Part shown: one piece after another, positions 29,167 through 39,505 of the stretch
Position numbering within the stretch: the stretch's first letter is position 1
How the letters are laid out: every line of letters starts with the position of its first letter
DNA from: Cyanoderma ruficeps
Taxonomy: Eukaryota > Chordata > Aves > Passeriformes > Timaliidae
NCBI GenBank assembly: GCA_008694505.1
Contig: VZDJ01000012.1
Span: 366,996 to 430,995 of the forward strand
Reading direction: 5' to 3'
DNA length: 64,000 nucleotides
Position numbers and translations under genes: made by a program
The notes under the pieces: generated by a model
Database searches by the model: none
Told to the model about the DNA's origin: nothing
The model's input: the letters and a program-made list of their open reading frames with translations, nothing else

Positions 29167-29973
29167 CGGCGTCGCAGCTTAAGTTGTAAATCCCCCGGAG
29201 CTGATGTGATTGTCCACTGAGCGTCTTCCTGCTGAGATTGAAACTTTTTCACTCGAGATGCGTGCGTCCACCCCTTCTCCGCTGTTCGGATGGCAGTATC
29301 TGTGTTAAGTAAAACAAGGAAAGGACCCTCCCAATGAGGGGCCAAAGGTGATCAGAACTTTGTCCCCAGGTTTAATGTCATGTACTGGAAAACCTAGAGA
29401 CGGGCTCTGCAAGGCCACCCCCTGAGATCGGAGGTCTTGTAAATGTTTGTTCAAAGCTACCAAATATGGTTGAATTGGTCCCTCTTCCAGCCCTGGGTGT
29501 CCCACCGGCATGCCGTGCTGATACGGCATCCCGTATAACATTTCAAATGGTGAAATCCCGGTCTCAGCATGCGGCTGAGTTCGGATATTCAGTAAAGCCA
29601 AAAGGAGGCACTTCAGCCACGATAATTTTGTCTCTAACATTAATTTTGCCAATTGTGATTTCAATGTCTGATTCATCCTTTCCACCTGACCAGAACTTTG
29701 AGGATGCCATGGGGTATGGAAGTCCCATCTGATCCCCAAGGCTTCAGCGGTTAATTTTACAATTTTTGATGTGAAGTGAGTGCCTTGATCAGAATCAATA
29801 TGTTGAATCACCCCGAATCGTGGCAGCAGTTCCTCCAAAAGTATTTTCACAACTGTGTGCGCGTTCGCCCGGGTGCAGGGAAAAGCCTCCACCCATCGAG
29901 TCAATTTGTCCACAATGACCAGTAAATACCTGTACCTCCCTGTTTGCGATCTCATGAATCCCCTTGCAGCCAA
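29163..29973 (-). pseudogene. pol: ERV integrase core and C-terminus, partly deleted
   Basis: The core is open from RYRYLLVIVDKLTRWVEAF through the second catalytic Asp (DSDQG) and the Glu of SGQVERMNQ, at D-35-E spacing. The first catalytic Asp, which should lie just upstream of the RYLLVIVD strand, is missing because of a deletion of an estimated 150 nt. A frameshift near 29340 separates the core from the C-terminal SH3-like part (HWEGPFLVLL), which ends at 29163. Confidence 0.85.
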
Positions 29974-30893
29974 AAAAAACTAAAAAAATGTTCAGCCAAG
30001 GCCCTAGAGCCCCAGTGCGTGTGCTGATGTAATCTTTTTACAATTCTCCGAGAAAATTCTCGGGGCAACAATTCCCTTCCATCTGGTAATCTCCATTTTC
30101 CTTCCACAAAACTTCCCCCGATTTTCTTGAATCCCTCTACTTCTCCCGCCGTGGGTTGTGGCACATACCTTTGGTTCTTTTCTTCCCTTATTTCGGGAGT
30201 GCTGACTGTCATAAGTGCAGCCCTTTTTGCTTCCGAATCTGCCCTCTGATTTCCCTGGATCCTGAATTGCTTCCCTTTTTGGTGACTTTTGATGTGAACT
30301 ACCGAAATTGCCTCGGGCCCCCTAAGGGCCTCCAGGATCCGTTTAATAAAATTTTTTCTCCATGCACCAAACATTTTCCCCGGGAGCTTATCAGCCCCTT
30401 TTCTTCCCAGATCTTTCCAAAGGTATAAACCACCCCAAAGGCGTACTTAGAATCCGTGAACACTGTTCCCCCCTTTCCCCTCTAGCCGCTCCAGCGCTCT
30501 GAGGATAACATACAGTTCACAAGCCTGGGCCGACCAGCCAGGGCTAAGGGGTCCCGCTTTCATCACAATTCCTGACCTGCCGTCCACAACTGCATACCCT
30601 GACTTCCTTTTCCCATCGATTACCCTTGATGATCCATCCACAAACCACTTTTCTCCTTCTTCCAATTCCTCCTCTTCTAAATCTGGCCGAATCTTTGTTT
30701 GGAGTTCTATGAACTCCAAGCAACTGTGTGAAATCCCTTCTGAGGCTTTTCCAAAAAGAAACTGGGCCGGATTCAATGCGTGGGTCACATGCAACTCCAA
30801 CTCGGGAGAGTGTATCAGGATCGCCTCATATTTTAAAAGTCTGGCGTCCGTGAGCCATTTTTCTGCCTTTTTGTTGAAGAATTCCCCTGACAT
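29952..30893 (-). pseudogene. pol: ERV RNase H and integrase N-terminal remnant
   Basis: Two frames cover RNase H: one with KWFVDGSSRVIDGKRKSGYA and ACELYVILRALERL, the next with HIKSHQKG and NQRADSEAKRAAL. The second frame continues into the integrase zinc-finger His pair (LHQHTHWGSRALAEHFF). It then ends at a deletion that removes the two Cys of the finger. Confidence 0.82.
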
Positions 30894-30966
30894 CGTGTGG
30901 GGAATATACCATCAGGGGGGGCCCCAAATGTTACTTTCCTTGCCTCCTCCACCAGCAGAGCTACTG

Positions 30967-31610
30967 CTACGATGGCCTGTAGGCAGGTGGGCCACCCCTA
31001 CCAACTGGGTCTAATAATTTTGAGACGTATCCCACCGGTTTTTTGTCGCCTGCCCAGTCCTGTGTAAGGACTCCGTGGGCAGTGTGCTCACTCACATTAA
31101 CAAACAATTGAAATGGCCTCCCTACGTCAGGAAGGCTGAGCACAGGAGCAGAAATCAAAACATTTTTCAATTCCTGAAACCGGTTGTCATCCTCCTCATC
31201 CCATTTGAGCGCATGCGTAGTCAATTTTTCATATAAAAATTTTACTTTGCCACTATACCCATCAATCCATTGTCTGCAATAACCAAATAAACCCAAAATC
31301 TGCCTTACCTCCCGCTTAGATCGAGGAGGAGGTAGAGCCAGAATACCAGCCACGCGGTCCAGGTCCAGCTTCTTTTTGCCCTCAGTCAGCCAGTGTCCCA
31401 AATACTTTACTTCTGGTTCTGTGAACTGAAGCTTCGATTTCGAAACTTTCAGTCCTTTGTCTCCTAGGAAATTCAGTAGGTCGATGGTGCATTCCCTCAC
31501 ACTCCCTTCCGAGGGGGCCTGCTACCAACAAGTCATCAACATACTGTAAAAGCTTCGTCCCTTCCCTAGGGGTAAATTTACTTAACAATTGTTCCAGGGC
31601 TCTTTAGATG
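30967..31610 (-). pseudogene. pol: ERV reverse transcriptase remnant (C-terminal half)
   Basis: Only about 35 nt separate the gag stop from RT sequence. The protease and the RT region N-terminal to the YVDD motif (31532-31543) are absent. A stop precedes RALEQLL. A frameshift near 31500 separates YVDDLLVAG from the connection segment (LNFLGDKGLKVSKSKLQF, then VKYLGHWL and LGLFGYCRQWI). The frame breaks again near 30970. Confidence 0.87.
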
Positions 31611-31644
31611 TCCTGGTCCCCAGAAGAAAAAGCCCCCGACACCC

Positions 31645-33102
31645 TTAATCTTCCTTAAAAACCTGCTCATCTTTGATCCTCTTCAGGCAGTCCTTCCTGA
31701 AGTGTCCTTTCTTTTTACAATAAAAACACTTAAATGGAATCCCCTTTGCCTTGGGGGAAGATTTCTCAGCCTCCGCTTGACCTTTTCCCTGACTCCCTTT
31801 TGCCTGGGCTGCCTTTCCTTTTCCCGGGGTTTTATCCTGCTTTTGAGCTTCCCAAACCACAGTCACCATCACCCGAGCCTGGCTCTTGTTCCGTTCATAC
31901 ACCTTTTGAGCCTCCCTCAAAAACTCTTGCAATTCTTTCTCAATCCTTTTCTCGATCTTTTCCAATTTTCTCCGGATGTCTTCCCAGGATTTTGCTACAA
32001 ACTGAGTCTTGAGTAGCACCTCCCCCACGGGAGAATCTGGGTTCATTCCTGAATATGTTTGCAAGCCCCGCCTCAATCTCTCAATCCACTCGCTGGATGA
32101 CTCATCATGTTTCTGACATTCTCCCAAAATTTTACTTAGGTTTTGACCTCGGGGTACCGCCTCTCGGATGCCCTGTATGATCATGTTCCTGAGGTCCATC
32201 ATGTTCCGCCTACCATCCCCCGTCTGCGGGTCCCATCCTGGATCCGCATTCGGCCACTTTTGCTCCCCCCTTTCCCCTTGGGGGTTTCTCCTTTCCCAAT
32301 CCCGGATCGCTGCCCTCCGGATCATGTCCCTTTCTTCGGTGTTAAACAGGGACCTCATGATGAGGCACAAATCCCCATAATTATAAATGCTGGTTCCTAA
32401 AAAATCATCTAATCTTTCCGCAACCCTCAACGGGTCATCCATCAATTTTCCCATCTCCCTTTTGAATGCTCTCACGTCCGAGGTATTAATAGGGACATTA
32501 ACGAACCCTATCACCCCTGTGGACATGGGTACCTCCCTAAGGGGGTACAATGAGGATGGGCCCTCATCGCCCTCCTCTCTTCTGACTCGATGTCGGGTCA
32601 GGGGTGGGGAGAAAGATGCCTTCTCCCGGGGAGCCGCCTTCCCTGCTCTTTTCTGGGATTCAGATTTCCCCGGCTCCTGCCGGGGCTCTCCGCTTTCGGC
32701 GGGCTCGGAGGAGACGGGCAAATTAACTGCCGCATCTCCAGAGGGAGGAGGGGCCGCGTCCTGGGGCCGCGGCGAGGCGACTGCCCCCTGGTGAGGAAAC
32801 GATGTTCCTCTTGCCGCAACCCTGGGTCGGACCGGGGGAGGTAAATTTTCCAAAGGTTCCCACTGATCCTTTTGTCCCCCTTCCCCCTCCTTCGTCCTCA
32901 CCGGAAATAAATTCACTTTGGGCTCCCACGCTTCGGCATACAATTTCTCCTCCCAATTTTGTGGTTTTTCCTTTGCCACGAACCGATTCAGGGCCTTCCC
33001 GACCCACGGTTCGAAAGACCCGAACCCGGGCCACCCCACGTGGTCCCGAATCTCCTTGGACAACTGTCCTCTCCGGGGACAGTCTGTCCAGCTCTCCAAC
33101 AT
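31645..33102 (-). CDS. gag: ERV gag polyprotein, largely open
   Basis: The open frame runs about 486 codons from the first ATG at 33102. It holds a matrix-like N-terminus, a Pro/Ser-rich charged linker, a capsid-like region (start VPMSTGVIGFVNVP, with an MHR-like segment near GLQTYSG) and a Lys-rich helical segment. One CX2CX4HX4C zinc knuckle (31687-31728) follows. A single knuckle is typical of gammaretroviruses. The reading frame is open further upstream without an ATG, back to a TAA near 33188, and no Met-Gly myristoylation start is visible. The authentic start therefore seems lost or mutated. It is the best preserved proviral gene. Confidence 0.85.
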   Translation of the reverse strand: MLESWTDCPRRGQLSKEIRDHVGWPGFGSFEPWVGKALNRFVAKEKPQNWEEKLYAEAWEPKVNLFPVRTKEGEGGQKDQWEPLENLPPPVRPRVAARGTSFPHQGAVASPRPQDAAPPPSGDAAVNLPVSSEPAESGEPRQEPGKSESQKRAGKAAPREKASFSPPLTRHRVRREEGDEGPSSLYPLREVPMSTGVIGFVNVPINTSDVRAFKREMGKLMDDPLRVAERLDDFLGTSIYNYGDLCLIMRSLFNTEERDMIRRAAIRDWERRNPQGERGEQKWPNADPGWDPQTGDGRRNMMDLRNMIIQGIREAVPRGQNLSKILGECQKHDESSSEWIERLRRGLQTYSGMNPDSPVGEVLLKTQFVAKSWEDIRRKLEKIEKRIEKELQEFLREAQKVYERNKSQARVMVTVVWEAQKQDKTPGKGKAAQAKGSQGKGQAEAEKSSPKAKGIPFKCFYCKKKGHFRKDCLKRIKDEQVFKED

Positions 33103-33823
33103 CCACCCCAAAAGGACTCTCCCTCCCTGAGAGTGTGCCTTTTGGCTGTGATCGGTTCCCGTACCTCCGGGGACCGATCTGACTTACCGATTGGTCGGCT
33201 CCCCTCCGGCTCTAACCCCAGCGAGCTGCTCTGAAGTGTTCTCCGAAGAGGCCCCTGCCGGTCCACTCGATAAGTCCCGGGCTAAAAAGGCTTACTCATT
33301 CCTGAACTCGAAAAGGACGTTCTCTTTCCTTTTAGCCCCCCCCGCGGTCGACCCCCCAGACCCCCTCTGGCCCAGGAGTTGCCGGGTGTACAAGAGTGAA
33401 CCCCCCAACGACTTTCGCTTCCCTCGTGACCGACCACGTCCCTCGCGGGAAGCGTGGAACTACGGTTCCTAGAGGTCCAGACTCGTGTCGTGGAATGTCC
33501 CACGTCTCATACACACGTCCAACCACACCTCACTCAACCACGGCTACTCACAGCTCCTTTTCCCCGTGGATTCTTCGTGCACGTCGAGTTTTCCGAGTGA
33601 AAAAATTCCGCGGATCAGGTCAGTCCCAGACTGCCTGCGAGTTCCCCTTGATGGGCTCGAGCCCCCTTTTCTCTGCTGTGACCTTTTTGGTAAAAACTTT
33701 TAGGAAAAAAAATCTTTGTTCTATAGTCGGTCCTCGAGGAATCCCTCTACGCTGCCGGGCCACTTCTTATCAGTGGGGCGCCCCCCGAGCAACGTGGGGT
33801 TCTCGTGGAAAAATCACGACTAT

Positions 33824-33844
33824 ATCACATCGGGGTGTCACCAA
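33824..33844 (-). promoter_or_regulatory. Primer-binding site, tRNA-Trp-like
   Basis: Three bases after the 5' LTR the proviral strand reads TTGGTGACACCCCGATGTGA. Its TGGTGAC...CCCGA.GTGAT pattern matches the tRNA-Trp 3' end used by avian leukosis viruses, apart from a 2-nt insertion and one substitution. Confidence 0.6.
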
Positions 33845-33847
33845 GCA

Positions 33848-34640
33848 TGTTATAAAAATCAGGACACAGATCTCTTAATCAAGATCTAAACTTTATTAAA
33901 ATGAAGATTAGATAGATTATAGAGATCTTGAACAAAAAACAACAAAAAGACAATACAAAAGAAAGAAAAAATAAAACAAGCAAAAACAACAAGATGACAC
34001 AATTTGGCCGAATTTTCATGAATCTGACAAAAATTCCTGTCACAGCAGAGTTCAAGTTCGATCGAACTGGGAGGCGGATATCAGACCAGCCCGCGCTGGG
34101 TCCGTGATCATCCACACTCCGACATGTGGTTTCCAAAGTCCAGTTTTTATACGGTTTATTTTTCCTCGGGCCAGGATTTTCTTTTGGAAACGGCGTTCTC
34201 ATTCAGGTTCTGATGGTGTTTTTGCCGAATCTGAATGGGGTTCCGAGGGTTTGGCTCAGCCTGCTTTCAGTTGCAGAGAGGGTCCCTGTCCCCAGACATC
34301 CAGATGTAAGTTTTCGGGGTCCCCTCCTGAATAGGAGCAGTTTTGGCTGTTTTGATCCAGGAATGGGCTCACTCTCCTCTGAAAGCCTCAGGTATAATCT
34401 TAGCTGTTGAGGGCTGTGAGGACTGAGCCATTCGGTCTGGGGATGGGCCCATTTTCCTCTGAAAGCCCAAGTCTAATCTTGGCTGTTGAGAGCTGTGAGG
34501 ACTGAGCTGGCATGTTCTTTTCACTTGTAAATTTGGCCCTGCATTCTTCCACGATCGCCTCTTGCCTCTTGCCTGTATTTTCTAACAACTTTAAGAGTTT
34601 ATTTCTCAACCCCCCCAATCAATCTGTATCATTAATAACA
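33848..34640 (-). repeat. 5' LTR of the provirus
   Basis: The 793-bp LTR has the same terminal inverted bases. TATAAAA lies at 34145-34151 and AATAAA at 33892-33897 (minus strand). It aligns collinearly with the 3' LTR. Confidence 0.92.
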
Positions 34641-34946
34641 ACAATTTTGAAAGACATTGTGTAACATTCCCCATGACTGAAAGAGCTGAAGAAAACGAAG
34701 CCAAGCTGTTCCCAGCCAAGGTCAAAGACAAGGCAGAGGTTAAGAGATTAATTCCTTTCTGCTCCCAGAAAAACCCTCTTGAGGTCCCTGTTCAGACCCA
34801 GAATGGCAGCTCTTCCAACTAAAGAAATGCCAGTAAGATATTCAAGAAAAGAAAATTAGTCACTAAAACCTTATTAAAGGATCCTTTAATTCCATCTTTA
34901 AAAAACAGGCCCTATGATTAAGCTCAATGAAGGAATTGTCAGGTGA
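34641..34946. repeat. 306-bp direct duplication flanking the ERV (right copy)
   Basis: This is the second copy of 26402-26707. It starts at the first base after the right LTR and runs on into unduplicated host sequence (TATGGCCTGAATGG) at 34947. Confidence 0.93.
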
Positions 34947-34950
34947 TATG

Positions 34951-35150
34951 GCCTGAATGGTTTCATTTAGGAGCGACTCTAATACTCATCCCATCCCACC
35001 CCCTGCCATGGGCAGGGACACTTTCCACTGTCCCAGGCTGCTCCAAGCCCCGTCCAGCCTGGCCTTGGACACTTCCAGGGATCCAGGGGCACCCACAGCT
35101 CCTCTGGGCACCCTGTGCCAGGGCCTCACCACCCTCATAGGGAAGAGGAT
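34951..35150 (-). repeat. CR1 LINE 3'-end fragment
   Basis: CACCCCCTGCCATGGGCAGG, CCCAGGCTGCTCCAAGCCCC, CCTCTGGGCACCCTGTGCC and AGGGCCTCACCACCCTCA mark a CR1 reverse complement. It begins a few bases after the right flank duplicate. Confidence 0.88.
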
Positions 35151-35264
35151 TTTTCTCCTGGACCTACAGTCATGTGGGATCTAAGGGCAGCTGTGGGATG
35201 ATGAGTGAGCACACAGATCCTGTGTGCTAGGCCCAGGTCCCAGGCAGGGCACCCAGGTACCCAC

Positions 35265-35448
35265 CGACAGTGCAGATTTCCATCCTGACAGTGAAGACGG
35301 AGTGGGAGGAGCTCTAATTCAGGAGGGTGAAGGCCACAGCTCTGCTCCTGCAGCCTGTGTCCATCAGCTGTTCACACTGGGCCATGCTGAGCACAGCGTG
35401 CAGGGACAGCCCCTTCACGAACACCCCCTGCTCTGGGTGCTCCTTCAG
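35265..35448 (-). pseudogene. KIF17: KIF17 pseudo-exon 4 (switch I region)
   Basis: The exon reads LKEHPEQGVFVKGLSLHAV and later RSRAVAFTLLN, then TAG (35314-35316), then SSSHSVFTV. Relative to the kinesin-conserved N-x-x-SSRSH switch I motif, two codons including the Arg are lost and a stop is created. Splice sites CAG|CTGAAG and CG|GTGGGT persist. Confidence 0.88.
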
Positions 35449-37680
35449 CTGCCAACAGGACAATGAAAGCCAGAACAGGAGGCAGAAACCATGGAAAATT
35501 ACACTGGGAATGCCCCAGAAGCCTGAGGGCCACGTGAAATCAAACTGCAGTATGAGAAAAACACATCTGTCTGCCACCAAAAAGCCTTATTTCTGAAGGA
35601 GGAATAAAACCACAGAAAAAGAGGGCTCAAAGAATTCAAGTTAAAAGTTGCTGATTGATTCAGACAGCCTCCAGGCCACGAGAAACCTGGCTTCTAATCA
35701 CCCTCCACCTTCTTTATTATTGAGCTGCATATTTTAAACAAAAATCAAAATACATCTCATCTATTATGATAAAGGCTCTAAGATCTCCTCAGTCATAGGA
35801 AGCTTTTTAAAATACCAATATTCCTAGATATTGTTCCCAGTGCTTTGCTGAACTCTCTGCTCTGAGTGGGTGGCTTGAGCTCACTGACAACGTTCCCAAA
35901 GTACCATCCGTCACACACAGGTGAACTGTCACCATTTTTCTCCAGATTAATTAATTTTAAATGAACAAAAATCCTATTCAAGACCCTGGGTCGAGACAGG
36001 GCATTAAATACCCAACAGCATCTTCTCAGTAATTATCAACCACACAAATAAAAAGTTTCATACAGAATGTAAATAAGCAATGGAAATATCCTAAATTTTG
36101 AGTTACCCATCAAACTTACATAAAAAATACAAAATAATCCAGAGATCCCTGCACTCCTACACCAGCACCCTCCACACTGGAAATTTTAAATGAGCTGAAT
36201 TAATTTTCCACAGCTCTGTTACACCCCACATCTGCTAAGTTCATCACCAAAACTAGCTTTATCATGTCAGTTGGGATATTGAGATGTGGCTGTCATGACG
36301 GAGCAACAGAGACCACATTTGGCACTATGACTTCCAAAGAGGAGGCTCCGATACTTCAGTGATCCTCACAAAAAAATTATGTAAAATAATGTTTGCTATT
36401 AAAAAAATCCCTCAGAACAGAGCAAAAGTGGCTGAAAACTTAACTGGGTAGGATTTATCCTTGTTCCAAAGCCATGATGCCTGGGATGAATCCAGGTACA
36501 GTCACAGCCAGCGCTCACGCACTGTGACTGGTCTGTGCTACTGAGAACTCCAGGATTGGCCTGGCTCTATCTGGGGGTTTTGCAGAGTCCCTGAGGATCA
36601 CCTGACCAAGGACATGCCTGTAGTCATGGAGATGAAAGACAAAGGAATGGACAAAAATGGGGTTCTGGGGGGAATTGAGGCACTCAGAGGAATGCAGTGG
36701 GGCAGCCTGGAATTTGTTCCGCCAGGACACACTCCCTCAAGTACTCAGTGGAGGCAGCACCAGGCATCATGACAGTTACCCTAGAAACTGCTCTGCCCAG
36801 CTCCTGCCCTCCCAGTGCAAACTGCGTCGCCATAGAAACCCATGTCACCGCCGATGTGGAACAAAGGATGGGAAACTGCAGCAAGGAGTCCCTTCTCCCA
36901 CTCCCCCTCTGCAGGAGACAGGCAAAGCACACTCGGCACATGGAGCAGAGAGCGGCTTGCCTGCCTTAAAGCTAGAAACCTGTTAGAAATACCTGTCCTG
37001 TAAGGCACTTTGGGTCTGTTGTCATCCCAGAGCATCGCAAGGTGCTACCGCCCTGGTTTTATACACCAGGGCAGCTCTGCAAGGAAGTAAATTGGCACCG
37101 GAGATTTTGAGCTCCCTCCAGGAATACATGCAAAAAGATCTGCAAAGCCACCTAAAGGTCAGCCTCTTGACTAGGATTTTGGGAGAGTTTACCCTCCTGT
37201 GGCCCTGTCACGTGTGCTCCCATGGGGAGTAATATCTGCTGTGTGCCCTCAAAACGGAGCAGTCTTTTTGGTTTAGGCAGATAAAGAGATCATCCATGGT
37301 TCCACTAGATCAGATTAACCATTTATAAGGCCCAGAATCCTCTTGCTTTAGAGACAAGCATGAGATGAAGAAGATGAGGAAGAAATTGCACCATGAGCAC
37401 TTTATTCCACCTTGTCCAGCAAAAGATTTTCACAGAGCTGCAACTGAGCTACCAGCCAATATCATGTGGGATACACTGGACATGTCTCCGACTGCATCCT
37501 GTTCCTAAACTTTCACTGAAGTCCCTCAAAAGTCCCTCTTAGCTTCCATATTCCTCATGTAACTTCATATTCTGGCACTCAAGCTTCTGACAGAGACCTT
37601 TGTTGCACTTCTGTAAGTCATGGTAACACCCATCTGAGCGAATTAAAGCACTTAATGAAGACCCATTGAGCCTGCCTCAC
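35449..37680. other. KIF17 pseudogene intron 3, no further feature recognised
   Basis: This is unique intronic sequence between pseudo-exons 3 and 4. It includes a CpG-containing patch at about 36780-36870 (GCGTCGCCATAGAAACC). Short open frames here match nothing I recognise. Confidence 0.5.
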
Positions 37681-37782
37681 CTCCAGCTTCTGCTTGGTGT
37701 CAGTTCCCAGAAGGTCTCGTATGTCCTCATTGTAGATCTCCAGGTAGGAGGTTCTCAGCAGGAACTTGGCATTTTCAGCACA
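37681..37782 (-). pseudogene. KIF17: KIF17 pseudo-exon 3 (motor core, uninterrupted)
   Basis: These 34 codons read [20 protein letters not shown], then [14 protein letters not shown]. The exon has an intact GTGCAG acceptor and GTGAGG donor. It contains the kinesin-conserved SYLEIYNE motif. No lesion is present in this exon alone. Confidence 0.87.
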
Positions 37783-38132
37783 CTGCACAGCACACAGGAT
37801 TTGGGGTGAGGCTGCACAGTACAGGCAGCCTGGGGAGCCCTCCACCCTTCAGCAGGCCCAACCTCTCCTGGCAATTCATTCCAGGTGGAACCACTCAACA
37901 CACTCACTGCAAGGGATTTTTGGTCCTTCCACACCTCAAGTCCACAACCTCATCTGGGATGAGGGTGCAGTTCACCTGACTGTGGACAGGCCTCAGCTTA
38001 AGGATGAGAAACAGTGCACCCCAAATCTGTCCCCATTCAGTCACACTTCATGCCATCAGCACTCACTTTTTGGGATAGGACACCACGTTTTTTTTAGCAA
38101 AAACTTATCAATAGGATCTCTTTCACACCCAT

Positions 38133-38279
38133 CTGTACGCTCTTAAAGATGTGTTCAAATGCCCTGGGAATGATCCCTTTCTGTGAGGAAGGACCTGCAA
38201 CTGCCTGCATGGTGAATGACTTGCCACTGCCAGTCTGGCCATAGGCAAAGATGGTGCCATTGTAGCCCTCCGTGACACC
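38133..38279 (-). pseudogene. KIF17: KIF17 pseudo-exon 2 (P-loop exon)
   Basis: Open reading GVTEGYNGTIFAYGQTGSGK, then SFTMQ and PRAFEHIFKSVQ, contains an intact Walker A (GQTGSGKS). The acceptor TTTCCAG is good. The donor position reads CAG|AT instead of CAG|GT (38131-38132), so normal splicing is predicted to fail. Confidence 0.85.
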
Positions 38280-39059
38280 CTGGAAATGGGGGGAAACCAA
38301 AGAAAACAGCCATCATCTTTGGCTAACTGGAAATACATTGTCCAGATTCATTCCCACCCCCAAAAAGGTATTTTAAAGGTAGAGCTAAAAGTAAACATCA
38401 AATGGCAGTTTAATCTTCACATGTCATCAGAGTATAGCAATTACAAAATTGGCATATAAATCAATGTTTTTCTCTCAAAACAGGGAATCTTGAAGCAATG
38501 CAAGTGTTCAAAAGCAGTTGACAACACCAACACTTAGAAAACCATAATATTTTTGCCATAGGGCACAAAAATCTTATGAGATTCAAAGAGACAACTAGAA
38601 CAATAGTTGGTTGTGGGGTGGCCAAGTGGATGGTCTCTGGCTTTGAATAACTTTTGCTTGGCACGCTGCTCACTGTCACTTGTCCCTATTTCAGAGAAGT
38701 GTGGTAGGAAGGAAAAATAACTGGATTTCTTAAGGCTTAAATAAGAAAAAAAGAACCTATTATTCTAATATCTTCTGTTTCCAGTCCTGATCATTCTCAT
38801 GATCAGGAACTTCCATCTTAAAACCATCACAAGCCATTTAATCCATGTTACTTCTTCTAAAAAAACTTTTTTGGGGTAGGAGGTTGGTCTTTGTTTCTGC
38901 TTAACAGGTTGATTTCTCACCTCAGCTGTTTTCTGTGCTGATCTGTTAACAAGGAAACAAAGGGATCTCCCATCCCTTTGCCAGTCTAAGCCAGGCTGAG
39001 GTTCGCCATCTTCTCTAAGGTTTCTCACTTGACAATAAAAATGTCCCTAAAATCATCAG

Positions 39060-39235
39060 TTTGATACCAGAGAAGCTGTGGCTGCTCCTGGATCCCTGGA
39101 AGTGTCCAAGGCCAGGCTGGATGGGGCTTAGAGCAGCCTGGGATAGTAGAAGGTGACTCTGCCCATGGCAGGGGGTGGGATGGGATGAGTCTTAAGGTCC
39201 CTTCCCATCCAAACCTGTTTGGGATTCTGTGGTAT
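39060..39235 (+). repeat. CR1 LINE 3'-end fragment
   Basis: AGAAGCTGTGGCTGCTCCTG, GGATGGGGCTTAGAGCAGCC and TCTTAAGGTCCCTTCCCATC show a sense CR1 3' end. Confidence 0.9.
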
Positions 39236-39404
39236 AAACATCCACCTAAAACAATTAAATGCAATTCTCTCCTCAGTGCCCTGCTGGCTGCTAACGAAAT
39301 TTTGTTTCTTCCCAATTTCCCAGCCTCTTTCCAGGACACTGCTCTCCTCTGCTTCCCAGGCTTGTAGCTAAAGCTCTCCTGGGGGGACAGGACTTTCTGC
39401 CCAT

Positions 39405-39505
39405 AAATCATAGAATCCTAAATGGCTTGGGTTGGGAGGGACCTTGAAATTCATCTCGTTGCACCACCCTGCCATGGGCAGGGACATCTTCCAGTATGTG
39501 GAAGG
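39405..39505 (-). repeat. CR1 LINE 3' terminus
   Basis: It starts ATCATAGAATCCTAAATGGC and continues GTTGGGAGGGACCTTGAAAT, which is the reverse complement of the CR1 3' terminus. It lies about 170 bp from an oppositely oriented copy. Confidence 0.85.

Larger units (their letters stand above)
26708..34640 (-). mobile_element. Defective gammaretrovirus-like endogenous provirus, LTR to LTR, in a KIF17 pseudogene intron
   Basis: This provirus is about 7.9 kb and lies on the minus strand, the same sense as KIF17. The order along its own strand is 5' LTR (34640-33848), tRNA-primer binding site, gag, a truncated pol and a decayed env, polypurine tract, then 3' LTR (27478-26708). LTR termini are TGTTAT...ATAACA. 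The LTRs differ at roughly 25 substitutions plus a 22-bp indel (about 3%), so this is not a fresh insertion. Protease and the first half of reverse transcriptase are deleted, the integrase has lost its first catalytic Asp, and pol and env have stops and frameshifts. It cannot encode an infectious virus. No 4-6 bp target-site duplication is visible. The avian gamma-like assignment rests on the single zinc knuckle, the pol features and the transmembrane subunit layout. Confidence 0.93.

Noticed and set aside
26708..34640. 4-6 bp target-site duplication for the provirus
   Set aside because: Bases outside the left LTR (AGGTGA) and right LTR (ACAATT) do not match. The flank identity is the 306-bp duplication instead.
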